53,395 bases of DNA. Source: an uncultured Desulfovibrio sp. GTDB taxonomy: Bacteria > Desulfobacterota > Desulfovibrionia > Desulfovibrionales > Desulfovibrionaceae. The position numbers were made by a program, and so were the translations under genes. Location of the stretch: assembly GCA_949291675.1 (NCBI GenBank), contig CASEWR010000108.1, positions 1-53,395 on the forward strand, in the 5' to 3' direction. This document shows, one piece after another, positions 23,747 through 32,250 of the stretch. Numbering within the stretch: position 1 is the stretch's first letter; every line of letters starts with the position of its first letter. The notes below the pieces were generated by a model, which was not told where the DNA came from, did no database searches, and saw only the letters and a list, made by a program, of their open reading frames with translations.

Positions 23747-25060
23747 TTAGCGTCCCTGGGCAGGAATTCCCCAGCGGGGGAAATAGGCATCGCCATTGAC
23801 AGGCACCCTCTTGGCATCCCCACCATGACGGGTTGTCAGATAAATCGACCGCTTGCCACCGCGGGAAGAAGAAAATGCTATGAAGTAGCTGTCCGCGCAG
23901 AACGAGGGCTGTTCGTCAGAACCAGGTCCAAAGGAGACCTGGGTTTCGGCCCCTGTCACAAGGTCCTGGACAAAAATTCTCTGTCCGTAGGCAGTCAGGC
24001 GGCTGAAGACAACGAGCGTGCCGTCGGGAGAGAGGTTGGCTTCCGTATTGTAGGAACCCTGCTGGCTCACACGTGTCACGGCTCCTGTATTCAGATCCTT
24101 CATGAAGATCTGGGGGCCGCCGAGACGGGAGGAAGTGAAGGCCATCTTGGTGCCTGTCTTATCAAAGGTAGGAGACACATTGATGGAATTGTCCTGCTCC
24201 AACACTCTTTCCTTCTTGAAGACATGGTTCAGCTGGTAGATGACAGGATACTTGCCATTGGAAAGAGCCACGGCAACCTTGTTGTTGGGCAGGAAGGAAG
24301 GTCCGATGACAACGTCGCCGGGGAAACGGACTCTCTGAACTCTGCGGCTGCGGGCATCCCACACGCCAAGGGAATGCGAACGCTCATCAATCTGGGTGAA
24401 GACAATAAAGCGACCGTCAGGGGACCAGGTGGGAGACATTGCTTCGCCGCGAATATTCGTGATCTGCCTGAAATCACGGCCTGTTGGCTTGGCAAGGCAA
24501 ACTTGGGCGCTGAGCTTGCCCCTCTTCACGACAAAGGCAAGGGTAGAGCGGAAGAAAGCTCCGTTGCCAGTCAGGGCCTCAAGCAGATCCGCACAAAACC
24601 TGTCTGCCACTTCGGGCAGATCCCTGCTTGAAACGCTGGGATACTCCTTGCCGAAAAGACGAGCCCCACCGCTTGTCTCATAGGCTCTCATCTGTACCCT
24701 GGTGGTCCCTCTGTCACCGTTGGGCCAAAGAGTTGTAACAACTATATCACTGCCAGCCAGCTGAAAACGCTTGAAGTCGGCCTGTGGCGGCTCAACACCG
24801 GCAAGAACTGTTCCTCCAAGGACGGTTTTGGGATCTGTCAGACGCATGAAGGGCAGAAAACTCAGGTTTTCATTGACAAGTTTCTGCAGCTGTGCCCCCA
24901 TTTGTCGAGCTTCCGTATTGGGTCCGGTGATGGGTGCGGCAAGCCCCAGATTGACCACATTCTGCCCAGGCCCATAGATGTCCACGCGTGGCGCGGCTAG
25001 GGTCTGACCGGCAGTACAGAAAAACACGGTCAGGGCAATGGCGAGAAATTTACGAAGCAT
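23747..25060 (-). CDS. tolB: Tol-Pal system periplasmic protein TolB
   Basis: TolB is a periplasmic beta-propeller that shuttles between Pal and TolA. The 437-aa precursor starts MLRKFLAIALTVFFCTAGQTLAA, a typical signal peptide cleaved after LAA. GGAG is 7 bases before this ATG; an ATG directly upstream gives only one more residue. The N-terminal domain (VVTTLWPNGDRGTTRVQMRAYE) is followed by repeated propeller blades with the ISPTWSPDGRFIVFTQ, VSPTFDKTGTKMAFTSSR and EANLSPDGTLVVFSRL patterns. It follows the 603-aa repeat protein on the same strand, 200 bases downstream. Confidence 0.94.
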   Translation of the reverse strand: MLRKFLAIALTVFFCTAGQTLAAPRVDIYGPGQNVVNLGLAAPITGPNTEARQMGAQLQKLVNENLSFLPFMRLTDPKTVLGGTVLAGVEPPQADFKRFQLAGSDIVVTTLWPNGDRGTTRVQMRAYETSGGARLFGKEYPSVSSRDLPEVADRFCADLLEALTGNGAFFRSTLAFVVKRGKLSAQVCLAKPTGRDFRQITNIRGEAMSPTWSPDGRFIVFTQIDERSHSLGVWDARSRRVQRVRFPGDVVIGPSFLPNNKVAVALSNGKYPVIYQLNHVFKKERVLEQDNSINVSPTFDKTGTKMAFTSSRLGGPQIFMKDLNTGAVTRVSQQGSYNTEANLSPDGTLVVFSRLTAYGQRIFVQDLVTGAETQVSFGPGSDEQPSFCADSYFIAFSSSRGGKRSIYLTTRHGGDAKRVPVNGDAYFPRWGIPAQGR

Positions 25061-25262
25061 CATATTTCTCCAGCATGATTTGTTGAAATGCTCTCTGAAA
25101 ACAGAGGACGATTGTTGATTTGCTTCTGTGTGAAAAATGTGTGGCCGCAAATGTGCCCAAGCGAAAATTTTTCGTCAAGGATGTTCAGGGACGAAGGCGC
25201 GACATTCTTGTTGCGGCTGCCTTTCCTGCTGCCTTGTTTGGACGTGGCAATCCGAAAAGACA

Positions 25263-27074
25263 CTACCTTGCAGCCCCGGGACTGTTGTTCGGCTGTTCAA
25301 AGTAAGAAGGCTGAGTATCCTCTTTTTTCGAAGCAATCCCGTCGGAGGCAGTAGGGGCAGACGAGCGCCCTGCAGCTTCTTCCCTGCGCAAGGCTCTGGC
25401 TGCCCTGGCTGCCTCCACTTCAGCGGCAATCTCCGCCTTGCGTTCATCAGACAGGGGAAATGGCGTGACAGGTGCCTTGGGATCTATCACCTTGCCCTGC
25501 ACTTTCGTAGAAGGCAGTGGTGGCTGCGGAACAACCCAGTCCACCTTTGCTCCCTGTCCCTGTGCGGAATCTGGCTCATGCTTTGCTGCAGGACTCTTCC
25601 GTGTCGCCTTGTCGGTAACACTTGGAGCAGGAACTGCCTTGGCAGACGATTGTCCCGAGGATTCTTCCCTGCGCAAGCTTCTGGCTGCCTCGGCTTCAGC
25701 GGCTATCTCAGCCTTGCGTTCGTCGGAAAGGGGTAGTGGCGTAGCTGATGCCTTGGGATCTATCACCCTGCCCTTCACCTGTGCAGATGGCAGCGGTGGC
25801 TGTGGAACAACCCAGTCTACCTTTGCTTCCTGTCCCTGTGTGGAAGTTGCCTCATGCTTTGCTGCAGGACTCTTCCGTGTCGCCTTGTCGGTAACACTTG
25901 GAGCAGGAACTGCCTTGGCAGACGATTGTCCCGAGGATTCTTCCCTGCGCAAGCTTCTGGCTGCCTCGGCTTCAGCGGCTATCTCGGCCTTGCGTTCGTC
26001 GGAAAGGGGTAGTGGCGTAGCTGGTGCCTTGGGATCTATCACCCTGCCCTTCACCTGTGCAGATGGCAGTGGTGGCTGCGGAACAACCCAGTCCTGCCTT
26101 GCTCCCGACCCCTGTGCGGAAGTTGTCTCATGCTTTGCTGCAGCAGAACTCTCCTGCGCAGTCTTGTCGACTACACCTGGAGCAGAGATTTTGCCTTCTT
26201 CTGCCTTCAGCTTTTCCTGTTCGCTCTGCCCTGAAAAATTGGTCCCTGGCGCCTCTTCCTTTTGCAGGGAGTTTTTCTTTTCCTGGCCATCGACTTTACC
26301 GGCAGGAACGGTCTGGACATGCACGTCGTTATTCCGGATATCGCGAGATTCAATCACCAAATCTGTCAGCTCGGGTTTTGGGGGATACCTGCTAATGACT
26401 GGTCCGGGAACAACCACTTGGGACGGTTCCCTTTTTTCCTCCAGTGACCTTGACTTGGGCTCTGGCAAAAGCTTGACGGGGGTGCGTTCCCTCAATTCCC
26501 TTGCTCCCGGAATGTGTTGCCCGGGGGCAAACTCGTATCCTGCGAAACTTTCACCCCGTTCCCGTGCAACAGCTTCGGCCCTGGCGCGGGCATCTTCTTC
26601 GGCATACCCGGCTTCGCGTACCCTGTACTCCCGATCACGCTGCGCTCTCTCGCGAACCTGTCGCTTGAGCTCTTCATCAGGGTCTACTGGCGTTTCTGAA
26701 GGCTTCCGGATCTGCAGGGTACACGCAAGGCGTACTGCCTGACCATCCGGAGGTGGCGCAAATCTGCCCACCTTGTGAGCTGCACCGCATGCCGATGTAT
26801 CAAAGGTATCATGTCCAGAGGAACGCTTTACAACGCAATCCTGCAACATGCCCGAGCTGTCAATAAGGAGCTCTATCTCTGTCCTGTATTCGCCATAAAG
26901 CCCCTGAGGAGGCTCCCACACCTCGCCAATGCGCCCGAATACTCCTGCCGCATAGTTCTCGCCGCTCAAACCGCCCGCGATGAAGATACGCTGGGCAGCC
27001 CAAGCCATATCCGGGTATGCAAGGCCAGGCGTCAAGACAAGAAGAAAGAGCGTCCATGCACGAGTATGTTTCAA
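25263..27074 (-). CDS. Periplasmic TolA-C-like domain protein with three 92-residue repeats
   Basis: This 603-aa protein lies between tolA and tolB. I start it at TTG 27074 because AGAGGAGG stands 7 bases upstream and a good signal peptide follows (KHTRAWTLFLLVLTPGLA, cleavage near AWA-AQ); a GTG at 27101 has no such site. Residues ~45-125 resemble the TolA/TonB C-terminal domain and match the neighbouring TolA (DCVVKRSSGHDTFDTSAC here, DCVVVRSSGNVQYDSSC in TolA). A charged, probably helical stretch follows (~135-195), then a Pro/Glu/Lys-rich linker, then three repeats of about 92 residues (~310-585), each with DWVVPQPPLPS, a VIDPKA segment and SDERKAEIAAE. No membrane anchor or lipobox is seen. 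I know no named family for the whole protein; its place suggests a Tol-Pal accessory. Confidence 0.85.
   Translation of the reverse strand: MKHTRAWTLFLLVLTPGLAYPDMAWAAQRIFIAGGLSGENYAAGVFGRIGEVWEPPQGLYGEYRTEIELLIDSSGMLQDCVVKRSSGHDTFDTSACGAAHKVGRFAPPPDGQAVRLACTLQIRKPSETPVDPDEELKRQVRERAQRDREYRVREAGYAEEDARARAEAVARERGESFAGYEFAPGQHIPGARELRERTPVKLLPEPKSRSLEEKREPSQVVVPGPVISRYPPKPELTDLVIESRDIRNNDVHVQTVPAGKVDGQEKKNSLQKEEAPGTNFSGQSEQEKLKAEEGKISAPGVVDKTAQESSAAAKHETTSAQGSGARQDWVVPQPPLPSAQVKGRVIDPKAPATPLPLSDERKAEIAAEAEAARSLRREESSGQSSAKAVPAPSVTDKATRKSPAAKHEATSTQGQEAKVDWVVPQPPLPSAQVKGRVIDPKASATPLPLSDERKAEIAAEAEAARSLRREESSGQSSAKAVPAPSVTDKATRKSPAAKHEPDSAQGQGAKVDWVVPQPPLPSTKVQGKVIDPKAPVTPFPLSDERKAEIAAEVEAARAARALRREEAAGRSSAPTASDGIASKKEDTQPSYFEQPNNSPGAAR
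25348..26123 (-). repeat. 276-bp coding repeat, three copies
   Basis: Three copies with a 276-base period: the codons for WVVPQPP recur near 25519, 25795 and 26071. The two copies nearest the protein N-terminus are almost identical at DNA level, including silent positions; the third, C-terminal copy has diverged. This indicates recent duplication or gene conversion. Confidence 0.9.
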
Positions 27075-27128
27075 GGGGCAACCTCCTCTTAGTGTGCGCA
27101 CAGGCAGGATGCGTATAGTGCAGAGGCC

Positions 27129-28082
27129 CTAGCCTCGTCTCAGTTCATTGAGCGTAAACACCATTTCCAGACTCTGATATTCGGGACTTGGGGGAGGCGG
27201 AAAGTCTCCGGCCCTGCTTGTACGCATGATGGCATTCACACAGGACGAATCGTACTGAACATTTCCGGACGAACGGACAACCACGCAATCCTGAACTTCA
27301 CCCTGGGCGCTGACATCAATAACAATAGTGCATTGCAGATTCTGTCTGGTAGCCGAGGCATATCCCCAGTTGGGACGCACTGCCAGCATGACCTGCCCTA
27401 TATAGACAGAATGCAGACCACCTCCGCCAGGCCCGCTGCCTTCGCCACCGCCACCACCGCGGTTTCCGCTGGATTTCTTGCGGGCTTCTGCAAGCGCACG
27501 CTCTACCGAGGAACCCCTGTCACCGGACTCTGCCCGTGAAGTTGCCTTGCGCTTGGCCTGGTTGAGGGCAGCCTTGATGGGATCCTCTTCCTGCTCGCGC
27601 TTGTCCTTTTTGGGCTGTTCCTTCTTCGGCTGCTCCTTCTTGGGTTGTTCCTTTTTTGGTTGTTCCTTCTTCGGTTCCGGTTTCTTGGCTACTTCCTTCT
27701 TGGGTTCGGGCTTTGGCTCCGGTTTGGGTTCAGGTTTTGGTTCGGGTTTGGGCTTTGGCTTGGGCTCGGCCTTCTTGGGTTCTTCCAGAGGAACAGGCAA
27801 GGCCTTGGCCGGATCTGGAGCAGCTTTGACCTCTTCCCTTTCGTGGGCGGCCACTTCAGCCTTTTCTGCTGGTGCAGAAGGAGCAGGCTCACCTTCTCCC
27901 TTTTCACCCATGGGCCCCAGAATGGGGGAAGGAGTCTTGTTGCCGCCCGGATCTCCTTCCACAAGGCTGATCTGCACAGGCTTTGTCATGTCAATGAGCG
28001 GAGAGCCCACTGGCCAGAGCCAGATGAGCAGGATGACCGCTATGTGCAGGCACAGCGACAATATATATGTTGCCAAGGGCAT
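27129..28082 (-). CDS. tolA: TolA, inner-membrane to outer-envelope linker of the Tol-Pal system
   Basis: TolA carries force from TolQR to TolB/Pal. The 317-aa protein has the three expected parts: one N-terminal membrane segment (YILSLCLHIAVILLIWLW, ~6-23), a long Pro/Lys/Glu domain II with KPEP and KKEQP tandem units (~95-170), and a C-terminal TonB/TolA-C domain (~225-317: GQVMLAVRPNWGYASATRQNLQ, read in part, then VVRSSGNVQYDSSC). A Gly-rich hinge (~208-222) precedes the last domain. Two cysteines in the C-domain are shared with the repeat protein that follows. The gene sits 14 bases after tolR. The ribosome-binding site is weak. Confidence 0.92.
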   Translation of the reverse strand: MPLATYILSLCLHIAVILLIWLWPVGSPLIDMTKPVQISLVEGDPGGNKTPSPILGPMGEKGEGEPAPSAPAEKAEVAAHEREEVKAAPDPAKALPVPLEEPKKAEPKPKPKPEPKPEPKPEPKPEPKKEVAKKPEPKKEQPKKEQPKKEQPKKEQPKKDKREQEEDPIKAALNQAKRKATSRAESGDRGSSVERALAEARKKSSGNRGGGGGEGSGPGGGGLHSVYIGQVMLAVRPNWGYASATRQNLQCTIVIDVSAQGEVQDCVVVRSSGNVQYDSSCVNAIMRTSRAGDFPPPPSPEYQSLEMVFTLNELRRG

Positions 28083-28096
28083 GAGAAACCAATCCC

Positions 28097-28540
28097 CTAT
28101 CTTGAACGCGAAGCCTGTTTGGCTGCAGCTGCGGCCATCTCGACATTTTCGGCAATGACGCCGAGCTTTTCAATTCCTACTGCCTTGATGCGCCCCATGA
28201 CATCTACAACAACCCCGTAGGGCACTTCCTTGTCCGCCTGGAGAAAGAGAGACTTGTTCTTTTCCTTGACCAGACTCTGCAGGAATCCCTCAAGCTGTTC
28301 AATATCATCTACCCGGTATTCGTCCAGAAAAATGGCACCATCCCGCCGTACTGTAAGCGTCATGTGCTCGCTCTCTGTTGGCAGCACTTCCACCTGTTTC
28401 GTCTGGGGCAGATCGACATCAAGTCCTTCACTCATCATTGGTGTCGCCACCATGAAGATAATCAACATGACCAGCATGACGTCTACGAAGGGCGTCACGT
28501 TGATTTCTGAGACAAAACGTCCAGGTTGAGAAGCTTGCAT
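28097..28540 (-). CDS. tolR: TolR (ExbD family)
   Basis: TolR forms the proton-driven motor with TolQ. The 147-aa sequence begins MQASQPGRFVSEINVTPFVDVMLV, with the family's INVTPFVDVMLVMLIIFMV membrane segment containing the essential Asp (~20), and a periplasmic domain with VDLPQTKQ, LTVRRDGAIFLDEYRV and LQADKEVPYGVVVDVMGRIK. It lies 3 bases after tolQ and 14 before tolA in one operon. Confidence 0.95.
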   Translation of the reverse strand: MQASQPGRFVSEINVTPFVDVMLVMLIIFMVATPMMSEGLDVDLPQTKQVEVLPTESEHMTLTVRRDGAIFLDEYRVDDIEQLEGFLQSLVKEKNKSLFLQADKEVPYGVVVDVMGRIKAVGIEKLGVIAENVEMAAAAAKQASRSR

Positions 28541-28543
28541 GGT

Positions 28544-29239
28544 CTAGAACTCCGTAGCTCCGGTCTTTGACACCTTGCGATGGGCATTGAGTTCGCGTTG
28601 TACGCGGTTGAGGAAGATGCCTGCGAAATTGACCAGCAGGGTGTCTATCTGGGCAAGGCGACCGAGGAAAAAGTTGAATCCAATCGTGGCAGGGACTGCC
28701 ACTGCCAGCCCTATGGCTGTTGCAACCAGAGCTTCGGAAATGCCGGGGGCTACAGTGGCGAGCGATGCTGACTTGGACATGCCGATGGAATGGAAGGAGT
28801 GCATGATGCCCCAGACTGTACCGAAAAGTCCTATAAAGGGAGCTGTGTTGGAGCAGGTTGCCAGAAGCGAGAAGGAGGCCTGCATCCGAGAAAGCTCAGA
28901 TCCCACACCCTGCCTGAGAGCCCTGCGCACGTTATCGACTATGACATCCGAGGAGTTGCCAAGCTCCTTGGATCTGTTGAATTCCATAACGCCCTTCTGG
29001 GCAACGGCATACAGCGGAGAATTGGGATCGGCACCAAGAAACTGCACTGCGTCGCGCAAATTTGCCGCGTCCTCGAAATTTCTGATACCGGCAATGGCCT
29101 TACGCTTGGCTGCCCCCAGAAGCAGTGCCTTCTGAATCATCAGCCCCCAGCTTCCCACTGACATGAGAAAAAGGATAAGCAGTACGGCCTTGGCCACCAG
29201 ACTGGCGTTGGCAATCATGCTAAAAAAGTTGAATTCCAT
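28544..29239 (-). CDS. tolQ: TolQ (MotA/TolQ/ExbB proton channel family)
   Basis: TolQ (231 aa) is the multi-pass stator subunit that energises TolA. It starts MEFNFFSMIANASLVAKAVL after GGAG with 6-base spacing; longer starts add no family sequence. Three membrane segments are visible, near residues 15-40, 125-150 and 160-185, with the conserved LLATCSNTAPFIGLFGTVWGIMHSF and PGISEALVATAIGLAVAVPA motifs. It is the first tol gene and follows the TtcA-like gene by about 145 bases, which include an 8-bp hairpin (29357-29376). Confidence 0.95.
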   Translation of the reverse strand: MEFNFFSMIANASLVAKAVLLILFLMSVGSWGLMIQKALLLGAAKRKAIAGIRNFEDAANLRDAVQFLGADPNSPLYAVAQKGVMEFNRSKELGNSSDVIVDNVRRALRQGVGSELSRMQASFSLLATCSNTAPFIGLFGTVWGIMHSFHSIGMSKSASLATVAPGISEALVATAIGLAVAVPATIGFNFFLGRLAQIDTLLVNFAGIFLNRVQRELNAHRKVSKTGATEF

Positions 29240-29356
29240 CGAAATCTCCAGCATTTTCGAAATAGAGCACGGCACCTTGCAGCTTGTTCGGGCACTGGGG
29301 CCGGGCCGGACTCGTTGGCGGCACAATGCTACGAAATGGCCCTCTTTTCAAGTCCA

Positions 29357-29380
29357 AATACCTCCTAAGAGGTATTTTTT
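29357..29380 (+). terminator. Hairpin with T-run between the TtcA-like gene and tolQ
   Basis: AATACCTC-CTAA-GAGGTATT at 29357-29376 is followed on the plus strand by TTTT. That is the direction opposite to the flanking genes, so it would stop antisense transcription; on the minus strand it is merely a hairpin in the tolQ leader. Confidence 0.5.
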
Positions 29381-29385
29381 GCCTG

Positions 29386-30165
29386 TTAATTTGCCTGTTC
29401 TGGCCCAATCTTTGCATCCTCTTGCGCGCTAATCCTGTCCTTGTCCAGCTGCCAGCGTGTCAGACCGTTAAAAATACAGCGTCTGGCATTGTCCGTAACC
29501 CCGTAAAGAGTGTGCAGTGTCTCTTCCATGGATGAACGGGATGTGTGTCCTGCCGAAGGACACGGATTGGACCAGACAGGGAGTTCCCACTTGCGGGCTG
29601 CTGCCCTTATGGTCCGCTTCTCTACCAGCATGAGAGGTCGGATAACCTGCAGGGAGCCGCCAAAGAAGGGCTCGCTCATCGACATCCCCTCCACCCTGCC
29701 GTTGCGGCAAAGATTGAGAAAGAACGTCGAGACCAGATCCTCGGCATTATGGCCTATGGCAAGGTGGGTGAGATGGTACTCGCGACACAGTTCGAACAGT
29801 CTTCTTCTTCTGAGCCACGCGCAACGAAAACATGCACTGTTGCGCTGATTTGCCTCGCTGTGTCCCTGCAGGCCATAATCCGTAATTTCCACATGGCCGG
29901 GTATTCCGTTTTGGGCAAGCCAGGTAACAAGAGGCTCGTGATTGGCAGGATCAAAGCCAGGATTTAGGTGAATGGCAAAAATCTCGAAGGGAAAGGGAAC
30001 TATCCCCTGGCGAAGACGCAGGCACTTGAGCATGACAAAGCTGTCTACCCCACCAGACACAGCTACCCCTACCCGGCATCCGGGGTAAAGCATACCTGTC
30101 TGTTGCATGGCCTTGCCCATGCTCCTGATACACGTTTCCTGGGCAAAACTGCGTTTTTCCCTCAT
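29386..30165 (-). CDS. TtcA-like PP-loop ATPase (tRNA thiolation type)
   Basis: This 259-aa protein belongs to the PP-loop ATP pyrophosphatases related to TtcA, which makes 2-thiocytidine-32 in tRNA with an Fe-S cluster. The ATP loop is VGVAVSGGVDSFVML (~45-55). A CFRC pair followed by AWLRRRRLF resembles the TtcA CxxC-xxLRR motif, IGHNAEDLVSTFFLNLCRNG matches the GHHxDD-type loop, and a third cysteine lies in SNPCPS. GGAAGG stands upstream of the chosen ATG at 30165. Related TilS-like enzymes lack these cysteines. The gene lies upstream of tolQ on the same strand. Confidence 0.85.
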   Translation of the reverse strand: MREKRSFAQETCIRSMGKAMQQTGMLYPGCRVGVAVSGGVDSFVMLKCLRLRQGIVPFPFEIFAIHLNPGFDPANHEPLVTWLAQNGIPGHVEITDYGLQGHSEANQRNSACFRCAWLRRRRLFELCREYHLTHLAIGHNAEDLVSTFFLNLCRNGRVEGMSMSEPFFGGSLQVIRPLMLVEKRTIRAAARKWELPVWSNPCPSAGHTSRSSMEETLHTLYGVTDNARRCIFNGLTRWQLDKDRISAQEDAKIGPEQAN

Positions 30166-30478
30166 GATTCCTTCCTTGTCATGGTTTGCGGCTTCCTTGG
30201 CATCCCTTTTTGCAAACATTTGCTGCGTCAGGGAAGGCAAAAGAAATGCCCTCGCATATTTATCTGATTTTTCGGCAAATTGAAGATTTTTGACCGGCAA
30301 CTGGCAAATTTTGATCTTGACAGGCAAGAGTACGCTCAAATAAAAAGACAAATTTCAAATGAATCAGCCCTCTGGCACCAGGATCGTGGTTGCCACAGGG
30401 CAACTGGTTCATACAGCGCCCTTGACAGTGCAGAAGCTGGCATTACTTTTTTTTCAGCATGTCTGCAATGGAGGTTAT
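30166..30478. other. Divergent region between the TtcA-like gene and rpoZ
   Basis: An AT-rich stretch of 313 bases separates the two divergent genes. The octamer GGCAAATT occurs at 30274 and 30303, with a related GGCAA at 30296 and 30324, close to the candidate rpoZ promoter at 30317-30346; these could be protein-binding sites. No gene is seen. Confidence 0.5.
30317..30346 (+). promoter_or_regulatory. Candidate promoter of rpoZ-dnaJ
   Basis: TTGACA (30317-30322), an 18-base spacer and TAAAAA (30341-30346) precede rpoZ by about 130 bases. The -10 box is only a moderate match. Confidence 0.5.
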
Positions 30479-30679
30479 ATGGCCCGTATTACCGTCGAAG
30501 ACTGCCAGAAAGTCGTTCAGAACCGTTTTCTGCTTGTTCAGATGGCTATCAAGAGAGTTCGTCAGTACCGCGATGGATATGATCCCCTCATCAAGACGGA
30601 CAACAAGGAAATCGTGACTGCCCTGCGCGAAATTGCCGCAGGCAAGGTCAAGTGCCCCGAATTGGACAATCCAAAGTAG
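30479..30679 (+). CDS. rpoZ: DNA-directed RNA polymerase omega subunit
   Basis: Omega assists folding and assembly of the beta' subunit. The 66-aa sequence [20 protein letters not shown] with the following [16 protein letters not shown] and [16 protein letters not shown] matches the Rpb6/omega family in order and length. GGAGG lies 4 bases before the ATG; a longer in-frame start has no such site. dnaJ follows about 105 bases downstream. Confidence 0.93.
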   Translation: MARITVEDCQKVVQNRFLLVQMAIKRVRQYRDGYDPLIKTDNKEIVTALREIAAGKVKCPELDNPK

Positions 30680-30784
30680 CAGACACATTTTTCAGCCCGG
30701 GAAGTACGCCCAACGTCCAGAGCCTTTCCCTGACTGCAACCACTATTTGGTCACTCCCAAGACTTTGCCAGAGACAACATCCAT

Positions 30785-31903
30785 ATGGACAGCAAGAGAG
30801 ATTACTATGAAGTCCTCGGGGTTCCCAGGAATGCAACCCAGGAGGAACTGAAGAAGGCCTATCGCAAGCTGACCTTCCAGTATCATCCCGACCGCAATCC
30901 CGGGAACAAGGAAGCAGAGGAGAAGTTCAAGGAAGCCGCAGAAGCCTATAATGTTCTGCGCGACGAAAACAAGCGCGCCCGTTACGACCAGTTTGGTTTT
31001 GATGGTGTTGACCAAGGACAGGGCTTTGCCAGCACAAGCGATATCTTCTCGCAGTTCGGCGATCTCTTTGGCGATTTCTTTGGTTTTGGCGGCTCTGGCA
31101 CTGCAGCCATGCAGGGTGCGGATTTACGCTACGAGCTGACCATAACCTTTGAGCAGGCAGCTCGCGGCGACGAGGCGAAACTCGTCCTCCCCCGTCACGA
31201 AACCTGTGGGACCTGCCATGGTTCAGGCGCTGCGCCCGGCACCAAGGTGGAAACATGCCCGCGCTGCAAGGGCACTGGCCACATCCACAGATCCCAGGGA
31301 TTCTTTTCGCTGGCGACACCATGCCCCTACTGTCATGGTACAGGTCAGCATATTCCCAGACCCTGCCCCACCTGCCATGGTGAAGGTCTGGTCAAGAAAA
31401 CAAAGGAACTTTACGTACGTGTCCCGGCTGGCGTGGACTCGGGTACAAGATTGCGCGTACACGGCGAAGGTGAGCCGGGGCAATACGGAGGGCCTCCAGG
31501 AGATCTCTACGTTATCGTCCGCGTCGAACCGAGCAAGGTCTACGAGCGTCAGGGACAGGATCTCATATATACAACCGAAATATCCTTTACCCAGGCAGCT
31601 CTCGGGTGCCGCATAGAGGTTCCAGGACTCAATGGCGAACTGCCCCTTGAAATTCCCAAGGGGATTCAGAGCGGGACAATCCTGCGCATCGCAAACGAAG
31701 GCCTTCCCTATATTGGCCGCTCTCAAAAGGGAAGTCTGCTTGTGGACGTAAAGGTCATCACCCCCACAAAGCTCACCGAGAGACAGATTGAACTCTTGCG
31801 CGAATTCGAGGAGCTTTCCCAAAAACCGGACTCTCTGTTCGATCAGGCTGCTCAAAAGGTGAAAAAAAAGTTTGCCAAGGCCAAGAAAAACATGGGCCTG
31901 TAG
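30785..31903 (+). CDS. dnaJ: Chaperone DnaJ (type I Hsp40)
   Basis: DnaJ delivers substrates to DnaK and stimulates its ATPase. The 372-aa protein is a complete type I member: J domain with the HPD motif in YHPDRNPGN (~33-35), a Gly/Phe-rich linker (~75-115), four CxxCxGxG zinc repeats ([32 protein letters not shown]), and the two beta C-terminal domains with [22 protein letters not shown] in parts. No CIRCE-like inverted repeat is seen upstream, and neither dnaK nor grpE is nearby. A strong bidirectional terminator follows. Confidence 0.96.
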   Translation: MDSKRDYYEVLGVPRNATQEELKKAYRKLTFQYHPDRNPGNKEAEEKFKEAAEAYNVLRDENKRARYDQFGFDGVDQGQGFASTSDIFSQFGDLFGDFFGFGGSGTAAMQGADLRYELTITFEQAARGDEAKLVLPRHETCGTCHGSGAAPGTKVETCPRCKGTGHIHRSQGFFSLATPCPYCHGTGQHIPRPCPTCHGEGLVKKTKELYVRVPAGVDSGTRLRVHGEGEPGQYGGPPGDLYVIVRVEPSKVYERQGQDLIYTTEISFTQAALGCRIEVPGLNGELPLEIPKGIQSGTILRIANEGLPYIGRSQKGSLLVDVKVITPTKLTERQIELLREFEELSQKPDSLFDQAAQKVKKKFAKAKKNMGL

Positions 31904-31920
31904 ATTCTCTTCAGCTCTTG

Positions 31921-31957
31921 CAAAAGAAAAGCCCCCGCCACGGGGGCTTTTCTTTTG
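31921..31957. terminator. Bidirectional terminator between dnaJ and the FlgM-like gene
   Basis: A 16-bp perfect stem (CAAAAGAAAAGCCCCC with its complement, 5-base loop) has T-rich arms on both strands, so it can serve both converging genes. Confidence 0.92.
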
Positions 31958-31974
31958 CCCTTCCTGCACTTTCC

Positions 31975-32250
31975 CTAGCCCTGCCTTTTGAAAGCGTCCT
32001 TTCCCCGAGCGGGCAATCCGAAAAGTTCCGGTTCCTTTTCAAGCAGGGCCCTTGCCAAGGCATCAAAATCGGGACTGTACTCACCCCTGCGAAGCTGTTC
32101 CACCAATGTCTCCAGACGTTTGAGCCTGTCATTGGACAACTGCGCGGTTGTTCCATCCATCTCGTCTTCCCCTGCTTCCTTGCATGGGGGCTGCGGCTGT
32201 GCATTGCAGGAAGTTTTCACCTGTTCCCCTACTTCTTTCCGAGTCCGCAT
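31975..32250 (-). CDS. Small FlgM-like protein downstream of metF
   Basis: The conserved-looking part is the C-terminal half, with RLKRLETLVEQLRRGEYSPD and FDALARALLEKE. This resembles the C-terminal helices of the anti-sigma-28 factor FlgM (a GxYxxDxxxxAxxLL pattern), so an anti-sigma or other small helical regulator is possible. The start is uncertain: ATG 32250 (91 aa) overlaps metF by 22 bases and has no ribosome-binding site; GTG 32220 follows AGGGGAAC; ATG 32160 (61 aa) follows AGGGGAAGACGAG. Either shorter start keeps the helical core. No flagellar gene is in the window, so the function is a weak inference. Confidence 0.6.
   Translation of the reverse strand: MRTRKEVGEQVKTSCNAQPQPPCKEAGEDEMDGTTAQLSNDRLKRLETLVEQLRRGEYSPDFDALARALLEKEPELFGLPARGKDAFKRQG

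Noticed and set aside
25438..26742. A 434-codon plus-strand frame across the repeat protein gene
   Set aside because: The minus-strand gene has a signal peptide, ribosome-binding site, domain similarity to TolA and operon context; the plus-strand product is Ser/Gly-rich low complexity.
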